From contig CAIFEU010000114.1 of assembly GCA_903789505.1 (NCBI GenBank), forward strand, positions 1-8,625: 8,625 nt of DNA. Reading direction: 5' to 3'. The position numbers and the translations under genes were made by a program. The DNA comes from an uncultured Coriobacteriales bacterium. Its GTDB lineage: Bacteria > Actinomycetota > Coriobacteriia > Coriobacteriales > UMGS124. Below the pieces are notes generated by a model. The model saw only the letters and a program-made list of their open reading frames with translations. It was not told where the DNA came from and ran no database searches. Shown here one piece after another: positions 1-5,632 of this stretch (positions are counted from its first letter, which is position 1; each line of letters starts with the position of its first letter).

Positions 1-1
1 G

Positions 2-1600
2 TACACGCGGGGTCGCGTCGTCTCGTTCGCCCCCAAGGCGGACCTGCAGCGGCTCGTCCCGGTCGACTCCTCGCGCCCGGCGCTCATCGAGCTCGGCGAC
101 GTCGCGCCCGCGAACGCGTTCGACATCGGCATAGCCTGCTACCTGCTCGACTCGGAGCGCGGGGAGTACGACCCTTCGGTGCTGACGAGCGAGCTCATGC
201 CCTTCGACCTTCCCGCTCCGTCGCCGGCGGACGCGGGCGGCGCCTCGGCGACGGAGCGCGCCCGCCGCGACGCTGAGGCGCTCGCCATGAGGGCAGCCAC
301 GGCGCTGGCGCTGCGCGAGGTCCTGCTCGGGCGCATGGAGGACCACGAGGCGCTGGAGTGCTTCCAGCGCATCGAGATGCCGCTGGTGCCGGTGCTGGTG
401 CGCCTGGAGCGCTCGGGCATGACGGTGAGCCGCGACAGGCTCGCGAGCCTGTCGGAGGAGCTGTCGGGCGAGCTCGCGCGGCTGAGGTCGACCATCTACG
501 ACGAGGCGGGCGAGGAATTCAACATCGACTCGCCGATGCAGCTCTCCCACGTCCTGTTCGACGAGGACAAGAAGGTGCGCATCCCCGTCACGCGCGGCAT
601 GAAGAAGACCCATCGGGGCTACATCTCGACCAACGCCAAGATGCTCCAGGAGCTGGCGGCGGACTACCCGATCGTCGAGCACGTCCTCGAGTATCGCGAG
701 AAGGCCAAGATCAAGTCGACCTACCTCGACGCGCTGCCCCCCGTCGTGGACGGCTACGGCGACGGCCGGCTGCACACGACCTACAACCAGACCGTCACGG
801 CGACCGGGCGCCTCTCCTCCTCCGATCCCAACCTGCAGAACATCCCGATCCGCAGTGAGCTGGGCAGGATGGTGCGCGCGGCGTTCATACCGGAGGACCC
901 CGAGACCTCCTGCATCCTGGGGTGCGACTACTCGCAGATCGAGCTGCGCCTGCTCGCGCACCTGTCGGGTGACCAGGGCCTGATCGACGCGTTCACGCAG
1001 GGTGAGGACTTCCACCGCGAGACCGCCGCGCGCGTGTTCGGCGTCGACCCTGGCGACGTGACCCCGGAGATGCGCAGCCGCGCCAAGGCGGTCAACTTCG
1101 GGATCGTCTATGGGCAGCAGGCCTACGGGCTGTCGACCTCGCTCAAGATAACCATGGCAGAGGCGCAGGAGATGATCGACCGCTACTTCATCCAGTTCCC
1201 GCGGGTGCGCGCGTACCTCGACGAACTGGTCGACTACGCCCATGCGCACGGGTTCGTGAGCACGATGTTCGGCAGGCGCCGCTACGTCCCCGACGTCTAC
1301 TCGCGCAACCCCAACCTGCGCTCGTTCGGGGAGCGGACGGCGATGAACCACCCGATGCAGGGCTCTGCCGCCGACATCATCAAGATGGCGATGACACGCG
1401 TTGACGAGCGCATGCGCCGCGAGGGCTTCCGGGCGCGCATGATCGTGCAGGTGCACGACGAGCTTGACTTCGACTGCCCGTTCGAGGAGGTCGACGACCT
1501 GTCGAAGGTGGTCTCGGAGGAGATGACCGGCATCGTGCGGCTCAAGGTACCGCTGGTCGTGAGCTGCCAGACCGGGGCGACTTGGGCGGACGCGCACTGA
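2..1600 (+). CDS. polA: DNA polymerase I, C-terminal part (5' end outside window)
   Basis: This is family A DNA polymerase, which fills gaps in excision repair and Okazaki-fragment processing. The frame is open from base 2, giving 532 residues. E. coli Pol I has 928, so the N-terminal 5'-nuclease domain lies upstream. The GTG at 179 lies inside the gene and is not the start. The visible part begins in the 3'-5' exonuclease-like domain (AFDIGIACYLLD). The polymerase core follows: TATGRLSSSDPNLQNIP; motif A DYSQIELR with its catalytic Asp codon at 926-928; O-helix motif B RAKAVNFGIVYG, with Lys at 1085-1087, Phe at 1097-1099 and Tyr at 1109-1111; and motif C QVHDELDF with Asp codon 1457-1459. 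All polymerase catalytic residues are present. The exonuclease-like segment shows no YxxxD (Exo III) motif, so it is probably inactive for proofreading, as in many actinobacterial and Bacillus Pol I enzymes. The stop overlaps the next gene's start. Confidence 0.98.
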   Translation, partial: YTRGRVVSFAPKADLQRLVPVDSSRPALIELGDVAPANAFDIGIACYLLDSERGEYDPSVLTSELMPFDLPAPSPADAGGASATERARRDAEALAMRAATALALREVLLGRMEDHEALECFQRIEMPLVPVLVRLERSGMTVSRDRLASLSEELSGELARLRSTIYDEAGEEFNIDSPMQLSHVLFDEDKKVRIPVTRGMKKTHRGYISTNAKMLQELAADYPIVEHVLEYREKAKIKSTYLDALPPVVDGYGDGRLHTTYNQTVTATGRLSSSDPNLQNIPIRSELGRMVRAAFIPEDPETSCILGCDYSQIELRLLAHLSGDQGLIDAFTQGEDFHRETAARVFGVDPGDVTPEMRSRAKAVNFGIVYGQQAYGLSTSLKITMAEAQEMIDRYFIQFPRVRAYLDELVDYAHAHGFVSTMFGRRRYVPDVYSRNPNLRSFGERTAMNHPMQGSAADIIKMAMTRVDERMRREGFRARMIVQVHDELDFDCPFEEVDDLSKVVSEEMTGIVRLKVPLVVSCQTGATWADAH

Positions 1601-2364
1601 TGTCGGCGCGCGTGCGCCCCGGACGCGGCGCGATCCTTTCGCGGCAAGCGTTGCGCGTCGGCCCCTACGAGGTCGAGCTGGTGCGCAAGAACATCACCCG
1701 ATGCCACCTGTACGTGCGCAGCGCAACCGGCCCGCTGCTCGTGAGCGCCCCCGCCCGCATGGGCGTCGGGACGATCGAGGGGTTCGTGACGGCCCACGCC
1801 GAGTGGATCGAGCGCCGCCGGCGCGAGCTTGGCGCGTCCGGGGTAGCCAGGGGCAGCTCGGGCCGCGACCACATGCGCGCGGACGGCACGGTGAGCCTCT
1901 GGGGGGTACCGACCGACGCCCTGCGGGTCCTCGACGAATCGGGAATCGCCGCGCGGCGCGCCCGGGCGGTCATCGGCTCTCGCGGTGGGTGCGCCTCGCT
2001 CGAGGGCGAGGAACGGGCACAGGTCAACGCGGCGCTGCGCGAGGCGATGCGCGCCCAGTGCCGACGGCGCGCCGTGCCGCTCGTCCGAACGTGGGAGGCG
2101 CGCATGGGCGTGTCCGCCGCGAGCGTCCGCGTCCACGACACGGTATCGCGCTGGGGGTCATGCAACCTGACGAGCCATGACGTGAACTTCTCGCTGTGGC
2201 TCGCCCACTACCCAGAGTCCTGCCTGGAACAGGTGGTCGTCCATGAGCTCACGCACCTGCTCGAGGGCCCTCACGACGAGCGGTTCTACGCGATCATGAC
2301 GCGCTATCTCCCCGACTGGCGGGAGAGGCGCGACCTCCTGCGACGCCTTTCGCGCGGCGCCTGA
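1600..2364 (+). CDS. YgjP-like (DUF45) zinc metallopeptidase
   Basis: This is a predicted cytoplasmic zinc metallopeptidase of 254 residues, close to the family's usual length of about 240. The family is often annotated as YgjP-like, SprT-like or M48-type. The N-terminal part (residues 20-72) has the typical beta-rich pattern ending in EWIERRRREL. The conserved SRWGSC motif is at residues 183-188. The zinc site is HELTH: His215 and His219 are ligands and Glu216 is the catalytic base. A third ligand is likely His225 in GPHDERF, and the family ending YLPDWRERRDLLRR follows. There is no signal peptide or membrane segment. I chose ATG 1600 because it overlaps the polA stop as TGATG, which implies translational coupling. 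An in-frame TTG at 1582 would add six residues and is less likely. No strong Shine-Dalgarno is present. The physiological substrate of this family is not established. Confidence 0.9.
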   Translation: MSARVRPGRGAILSRQALRVGPYEVELVRKNITRCHLYVRSATGPLLVSAPARMGVGTIEGFVTAHAEWIERRRRELGASGVARGSSGRDHMRADGTVSLWGVPTDALRVLDESGIAARRARAVIGSRGGCASLEGEERAQVNAALREAMRAQCRRRAVPLVRTWEARMGVSAASVRVHDTVSRWGSCNLTSHDVNFSLWLAHYPESCLEQVVVHELTHLLEGPHDERFYAIMTRYLPDWRERRDLLRRLSRGA

Positions 2365-2444
2365 GCCGGTGCGTCTGCGCGTCGGCTCGCGCGTCGGAAC
2401 GGGTGGCGCCCGTCGCCCGCCTGCGCGCCGACGTCGCGAACGGG

Positions 2445-2487
2445 GGACGCCCCGCGCGGGGAGTCGATTCCCACGCGGGGGGCGTCC
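2445..2487. terminator. Inverted repeat in convergent spacer, possible bidirectional terminator
   Basis: GGACGCCCCGCG (from 2445) faces CGCGGGGGGCGTCC (to 2487). The arms are complementary except for a two-G bulge, with a further short GGGA/TCCC pairing inside. The element lies between the convergent metallopeptidase and usp genes, where a terminator would be expected. There is no T-run on either side, so it is not a classical intrinsic terminator. This part of the spacer also carries the nonamer GCGCGTCGG twice, at 2377-2385 and 2389-2397. Confidence 0.4.
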
Positions 2488-2532
2488 GATGTCCACCTCT
2501 CTCCGAGCGAGGCGGGCGGTCCTGCCCCCGCC

Positions 2533-2563
2533 GGGCGACGGGCGCCGCAGGCGCGGGTCGCCC
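2533..2563 (-). terminator. Hairpin just downstream of usp, candidate terminator
   Basis: The outer stem GGGCGAC (2533-2539) pairs with GTCGCCC (2557-2563). The inner stem GCGCC (2542-2546) pairs with GGCGC (2550-2554) around a three-base loop, separated from the outer stem by a GG/GG internal loop. It begins 12 bases after the usp stop on the minus strand. A second, overlapping and mutually exclusive hairpin, GCCCCGAGGGGC, occupies 2560-2571. No U-tract follows, so termination is inferred from position and stem strength alone. Confidence 0.4.
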
Positions 2564-2575
2564 CGAGGGGCGCAA

Positions 2576-3010
2576 CTACTTGACGATCAGCACGTCGCAG
2601 GGGCAGCTGCGAACCAGGAAGGTCGAGATCGAGCCGAGGATCGCGTACTTGATGTTGGACAGGCCGCGTGCCCCGCAGATCACCAGGTCGGGCTTGATCT
2701 CGTCGATGAACTCGTCGAGAAGGGTCTCGCGGATGCGGCCTGCCTTCGCCTCGACCGTGATGGTGCCGATGCCGTCGCGCTGCCTCGCCGCGTCGACGTC
2801 GGCCGCGATCGAGTCCTTCCATGCCTTCTCGAGGCTGGGAATCAGCGTCGCGGGATAGGTACCCGCCGCCTGCATCGGCGTCGAGTCGATGACGTGCCCG
2901 ACGAACAGGTCGGCGCCGTGCTTCGCGGCGATGTCGACCGCACGCTCGAGGACCTCCTTCTGGGCCTCGCTGCCGTCAAGCGAAACGAAGATCTTCTTGT
3001 AGTCGCTCAT
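2576..3010 (-). CDS. Universal stress protein, UspA family, ATP-binding type
   Basis: This is a single-domain cytoplasmic Usp of 144 residues, the usual length. It opens with the beta1 strand KKIFVSLDGSE, in which Asp12 is the residue that normally contacts the nucleotide base. It ends with the standard core strand PCDVLIVK. The ATP-binding signature G-x2-G-x9-G-(S/T) is complete: Gly113, Gly116, Gly126 and Ser127, in GARGLSNIKYAILGS. It should therefore belong to the nucleotide-binding class rather than the non-binding UspA class. Family members act as dimeric stress or energy-state regulators; the specific role here is unknown. The ATG at 3008-3010 is preceded on its strand by GAGGGGG with about seven bases of spacing, which fixes the start. 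The gene stands alone: it is convergent with the upstream metallopeptidase and divergent from uppP. Confidence 0.95.
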   Translation of the reverse strand: MSDYKKIFVSLDGSEAQKEVLERAVDIAAKHGADLFVGHVIDSTPMQAAGTYPATLIPSLEKAWKDSIAADVDAARQRDGIGTITVEAKAGRIRETLLDEFIDEIKPDLVICGARGLSNIKYAILGSISTFLVRSCPCDVLIVK

Positions 3011-3210
3011 GACTGAACCCCCTCGCTATCGTGACGTGCCACGCGCCGCGTCCGACGCCGCGCGTGCGCCCGTCGTTGTCGACGACCAACTCGCAGTGTA
3101 CCCCTACTTCCGGCGTCGGGACCTCGGCAGGGGGGAGGAGTTCCCGTGACCGGGCGCCCACGGGCGCCTCCTCGCGGTGTGCGAGGGCCGTGCAGAGGCG
3201 ATGTAGTGGT

Positions 3211-3256
3211 CATGCGCGCACCGTAGGGGCGCATGCCCGGGAGTAATGTCTATACG
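3211..3256 (+). promoter_or_regulatory. Operator-like dyad plus -10-like patch upstream of uppP
   Basis: CATGCGC (3211-3217) is separated by 11 bases from its exact reverse complement GCGCATG (3229-3235), the layout expected of a site for a dimeric regulator. It is followed by the most A/T-rich stretch of the spacer, with TAATGT at 3244-3249 and TATACG at 3251-3256 as possible -10 elements reading toward uppP. No convincing -35 hexamer lies 16-18 bases upstream of either. The leader from here to the uppP ATG would be about 105-120 bases. No regulator gene lies nearby to support the assignment. Confidence 0.3.
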
Positions 3257-3319
3257 TTTGTCTCGGTGCGGCGTTCCGTCGCACCCCGTCGGCGCCGCGT
3301 CGTGCGCGACGACCGTTTT

Positions 3320-3335
3320 CCCGCGCTTGCGCGGG
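3320..3335 (+). promoter_or_regulatory. Leader hairpin with CUUG tetraloop before uppP
   Basis: CCCGCG and CGCGGG pair around CTTG, closed by a G-C pair. The CUUG loop closed by G-C is a known extra-stable RNA tetraloop. The hairpin ends 34 bases before the uppP ATG and lies just upstream of the ribosome-binding stretch (GAGG 3347-3350, AAAGG 3354-3358). It overlaps the palindrome GGGCATGCCC at 3333-3342. It could stabilise the 5' end of the mRNA or tune translation; no function is proven. Confidence 0.35.
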
Positions 3336-3369
3336 CATGCCCAGGCGAGGACGAAAGGTTGCGTGTCAC

Positions 3370-4302
3370 ATGGACCCTAGCGCGATAATCGAGCTTCTCA
3401 AGTCGGTGCTGTTCGGCATCGTCGAGGGGTTGACCGAGTGGCTGCCGATCTCGTCGACCGGCCACCTCATCCTGCTGCAGGAGTTCGTCACGCTCGACGT
3501 CTCCAAGGACTTCTGGGACATGTTCATGGTCGTGATACAGCTCGGCGCCATCCTGGCGATCTGCGTGCTGTACTTCACGCAGCTCAACCCGTGGGCGCGC
3601 AGCAAGACGCCTGCGGAGCGACATGACACGTGGGCGACCTGGGGCAAGATCCTGGTCGGCATCATCCCCGCGGCAGTCGTGGGCATCCCGCTCAACAGCT
3701 TCATGGAGGAGCACCTGTCCAACTGGCAGGTCGTGAGCGCCGCGCTGATCTTCTACGGCATCGTCTTCATCGTGATCGAGACGTGGCGCGCGAGGAAGAT
3801 TCGCCGTGGGGAGCTCGGGGGCGCGTCGTCGCTGCCGCGCGGCAAGCACTTCTCCGACGCCGACCGCGCCGCCGTTGCCTCCGAGAGCGACCCCGGCATC
3901 CAGACGATGGACGAGGTCAGCCTCGGGCGGGCGTTCGGCATAGGCTGCTTCCAGGTGCTCTCGCTGGTCCCGGGCACCTCGCGCAGCGGCTCCACGATCA
4001 TCGGCGGCCTGCTCCTCGGCTGCTCGCGCACGCTTGCCGCCGAGTACTCCTTCTACATGGCGATCCCGGTCATGTTCGGCGCCAGTGCGCTGAGGCTGGT
4101 GAAGTACTTCGCCGCCGGCAACACCTTCACCGGCATGGAGGTCGCCATCCTCCTCGTGGGCATGGTCGTCGCGTTCCTCACGTCGGTCCTGTCGGTGAAG
4201 TTCCTCATGAGGTTCATCAAGACCAACGACTTCAAGCCCTTCGGCGTCTATCGCATCGTCCTGGGCGCCGTCGTGATCGCGTACTTCCTGCTCGCCCGCT
4301 AG
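3370..4302 (+). CDS. uppP: Undecaprenyl-diphosphatase (UppP/BacA)
   Basis: This multi-spanning membrane enzyme removes a phosphate from undecaprenyl diphosphate. That regenerates the lipid carrier used for peptidoglycan and other surface polymers, and overproduction gives bacitracin resistance. Family motifs are intact: EGLTEWLPISSTGHLIL (residues 19-35) with catalytic Glu19 and Glu23, and PGTSRSGSTI (201-210) with the essential Arg205. Hydrophobic helices lie at about 55-70, 94-108, 122-137, 189-200, 209-217, 226-242, 257-276 and 294-308. The protein has 310 residues against about 270 for typical members. The surplus sits mostly in a charged loop at about 141-182. I chose ATG 3370 because it gives the usual short N-terminus before the first helix and has purine-rich AAAGG/GAGG upstream. 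ATG 3337 would add eleven mostly charged residues and is less likely. The downstream neighbour fdhE is convergent. Confidence 0.96.
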   Translation: MDPSAIIELLKSVLFGIVEGLTEWLPISSTGHLILLQEFVTLDVSKDFWDMFMVVIQLGAILAICVLYFTQLNPWARSKTPAERHDTWATWGKILVGIIPAAVVGIPLNSFMEEHLSNWQVVSAALIFYGIVFIVIETWRARKIRRGELGGASSLPRGKHFSDADRAAVASESDPGIQTMDEVSLGRAFGIGCFQVLSLVPGTSRSGSTIIGGLLLGCSRTLAAEYSFYMAIPVMFGASALRLVKYFAAGNTFTGMEVAILLVGMVVAFLTSVLSVKFLMRFIKTNDFKPFGVYRIVLGAVVIAYFLLAR

Positions 4303-4499
4303 CTTCGCGCCAGGCGACGTCACCGGCCCCGCCCCCGGGCTCCCCCCCCCGGCCCCCCGCCCCGGGCCCGGGGCCCTCGCGTACTCCCTGCCCCCCCCCT
4401 CGCTCCGCGCCCGGCGCCGCCCCGGGCCCGGCGCGGGGGCCCCCGCCCGCGCCACGGGGCCCGTGACCTGGGACCCGAGATGTCCGGTGCGCTGCGCGC
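4303..4499. other. Extremely G/C-rich convergent spacer with palindromes and C9 runs
   Basis: This spacer separates the converging uppP and fdhE genes. Between 4321 and 4470 only 13 of 150 bases are A or T. It has two runs of nine C (4342-4350 and 4391-4399) and two loopless perfect palindromes, GCCCCGGGCCCGGGGC at 4359-4374 and GCGGGGGCCCCCGC at 4433-4446. The composition differs from the neighbouring genes even in this G/C-rich genome. I see no gene in it. It probably holds termination structures for both neighbours. The homopolymers also make sequencing or assembly error plausible. Confidence 0.6.
4453..4465 (-). terminator. Short hairpin downstream of fdhE, candidate terminator
   Basis: CACGGG and CCCGTG pair around a single central G, 35 bases beyond the fdhE stop on the minus strand. 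It is the first clear dyad after the formate dehydrogenase cluster. The palindrome at 4433-4446 lies just beyond it. No U-tract follows, so this rests on position only. Confidence 0.25.
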
Positions 4500-5489
4500 C
4501 TATCCCTTCGTCCCGGCGTCCGACGCGTCCGGGGCGAGGGGGGCCTCGGCGGGCAGCGGGGCGTCGCCGTACGGCCGGTACGTCCGCTCGGGGTGCTCCC
4601 TCACGGCCTTGTCGAGCGTACCGTCCTGCGCCAGCGCGTCGAGGGGTGCCATGACCACGTCCTCGACCTCGGGGACGAACGGCACGGCGGACGTGGCGTC
4701 GGCGAAGACGGTGCGCGTGTAGCCGCCGCAGGCGACGCACGCGTGGATGCGATGCGCCTCGTCGCCCGGCAGGTTGAAGTAGTGCAGGCGCTCGGGCGAC
4801 TGCGTCCCGCACTGGGGGCAGCGGATGCGCTCGAACTCCCAGGTGTGCCCGCACTGGCCGCAGTACAGCCGCTGGGCGTTTCCGCTGCTGGCGTCGGTGG
4901 GGCCGACGTAGGCGATCGTCGGGGAGCATCCGCACACCGGGCAGCGGGTCTGCTTGCGGTGGGCGTGCACCTCGTCGCGCAGACGCCTCTCCAAGGCCTT
5001 TGAGACCGCTTGCTGTGCGGGCTCGATCATGGCGCGAAGCGCCAGGGAGAGGACCATGAGCTGGGAGTCGTCGGAGCACCGGCGCGCCTGCGCCTCGAGC
5101 CAGGCGCCCGGTTCCCGGCCCGCCTGGGCGAGCTTTCGCTCCTCGACGAGCTGGCTGAAGTCCGTGGAGGCCAGGGCGCTCACGGTCGCGTCGTCCAGGG
5201 TCCCGCTCTCGATGAGGTAACGCGCGATCTGTGTGGCGCAGCTCGCGAGCGCCTCGCGGTCCACGTCGACGGGCTGCCAGAACAGCACCGGATGCTCGTC
5301 CCAGTACCAGCCATCGAGCGTGTCGGGGTCGGGCAGGGGATAGCCCCCCTGGTCATTGCCGGACGCCTGCTCCTCGAACCGCTGCTGAATCTCCCAGATC
5401 CCGCGGAAGAACGCGAGCCTGGCGCGTCCGGCGTCGTCGAGCTTGGGCCGGTATGACTCGATCGCGAAGTCGATGAGCTTGAGGTTCAT
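4500..5489 (-). CDS. fdhE: Formate dehydrogenase accessory protein FdhE
   Basis: FdhE is a cytoplasmic iron-binding maturation factor. In E. coli it is needed for activity of the respiratory formate dehydrogenases and interacts with their catalytic subunits before export. This protein has 329 residues (E. coli FdhE has 309). It has a helical N-terminal half and a C-terminal rubredoxin-like half with four CxxC pairs: Cys183/186 (CPVCG), Cys210/213 (CGQCG), Cys224/227 (CPQCG) and Cys251/254 (CVACGGY). The family endpoint VEDVVMAPLDALA is at about 275-287. After it comes a low-complexity Pro/Ala/Asp tail (about 308-329) that looks dispensable. The ATG start is firm: GGAGGT lies five bases upstream (Shine-Dalgarno complement at 5495-5500). 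It lies on the same strand as the formate dehydrogenase genes, 143 bases after the gamma subunit gene, so it may be part of that operon or have its own promoter. Confidence 0.95.
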   Translation of the reverse strand: MNLKLIDFAIESYRPKLDDAGRARLAFFRGIWEIQQRFEEQASGNDQGGYPLPDPDTLDGWYWDEHPVLFWQPVDVDREALASCATQIARYLIESGTLDDATVSALASTDFSQLVEERKLAQAGREPGAWLEAQARRCSDDSQLMVLSLALRAMIEPAQQAVSKALERRLRDEVHAHRKQTRCPVCGCSPTIAYVGPTDASSGNAQRLYCGQCGHTWEFERIRCPQCGTQSPERLHYFNLPGDEAHRIHACVACGGYTRTVFADATSAVPFVPEVEDVVMAPLDALAQDGTLDKAVREHPERTYRPYGDAPLPAEAPLAPDASDAGTKG

Positions 5490-5543
5490 CGCACACCTCC
5501 GTGTGGTCGTGATTGTGGCGGGCAGGGTTGTGTCCCAAGAGAC

Positions 5544-5584
5544 GGCGCGCCGGCGCTGGCTCGCATGCCCAGCCCCGGCGCGCC
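5544..5584 (-). promoter_or_regulatory. Strong hairpin between gamma subunit gene and fdhE
   Basis: GGCGCGCCGG (5544-5553) pairs perfectly with CCGGCGCGCC (5575-5584). After a single C/C mismatch, GCTGG (5555-5559) pairs with CCAGC (5569-5573), leaving a nine-base loop. That makes 15 base pairs in 41 bases. A weaker alternative pairing, GCCTGG (5582-5587) with CCAGGC (5603-5608), shares one arm edge and would compete with it. On the minus strand the hairpin lies after the gamma stop and about 55 bases before the fdhE ATG. No U-run follows, so a leaky terminator, RNA-processing or mRNA-stability element is more likely than a strong terminator. Confidence 0.5.
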
Positions 5585-5632
5585 TGGTACCTCGGACAAG
5601 CCCCAGGCACCTCGTCTTGGCTGACGCCCGTG

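Larger units (their letters stand above)
3011..3369. other. Divergent intergenic region between usp and uppP
   Basis: These 359 bases contain no recognisable conserved gene and should hold the promoters for both neighbours. I see the usp Shine-Dalgarno next to 3010, a symmetric dyad at 3211-3235, and an A/T-rich -10-like patch at 3244-3256. There are also several short hairpins: CCCGTG/CACGGG at 3143-3164, GTGCG/CGCAC at 3266-3284, GTCGT/ACGAC at 3299-3313 and CCCGCGC/GCGCGGG at 3320-3335. A 26-codon GTG-initiated ORF at 3146-3226 has a good Shine-Dalgarno but no recognisable product. No good -35 hexamer was found for either direction. Confidence 0.6.

Noticed and set aside
179..181. GTG as a start codon for a short polymerase
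   Set aside because: The frame is open to the left edge and upstream residues match the exonuclease-like domain of Pol I, so it is an internal codon.
1297..2136. 279-codon open frame on the minus strand opposite polA and the metallopeptidase
   Set aside because: It is antisense to two genes with intact catalytic motifs; this is typical of high-GC DNA.
3337..3339. ATG 3337 as the uppP start
   Set aside because: It would add eleven mostly charged residues without family similarity and would put the start within a hairpin and palindrome. ATG 3370 fits the family N-terminus and has purine-rich sequence upstream.
3250..5079. 609-codon open frame on the minus strand antisense to uppP and crossing into fdhE
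   Set aside because: It is a compositional shadow: its protein is Arg/Ala/Gly/Asp-rich with no motif, and it is antisense to an unmistakable uppP and out of frame with fdhE.
5512..5538. Possible fdhE promoter on the minus strand (TTGGGA and CACAAT)
   Set aside because: Each hexamer matches consensus at only four of six positions and the spacing is 15 bases; too weak to annotate as a feature.
3231..5570. GCATGCCC occurring at 3231-3238, 3335-3342 and 5563-5570 as a repeat family
   Set aside because: Three copies of a G/C-rich 8-mer with no shared flanks or context are likely chance.
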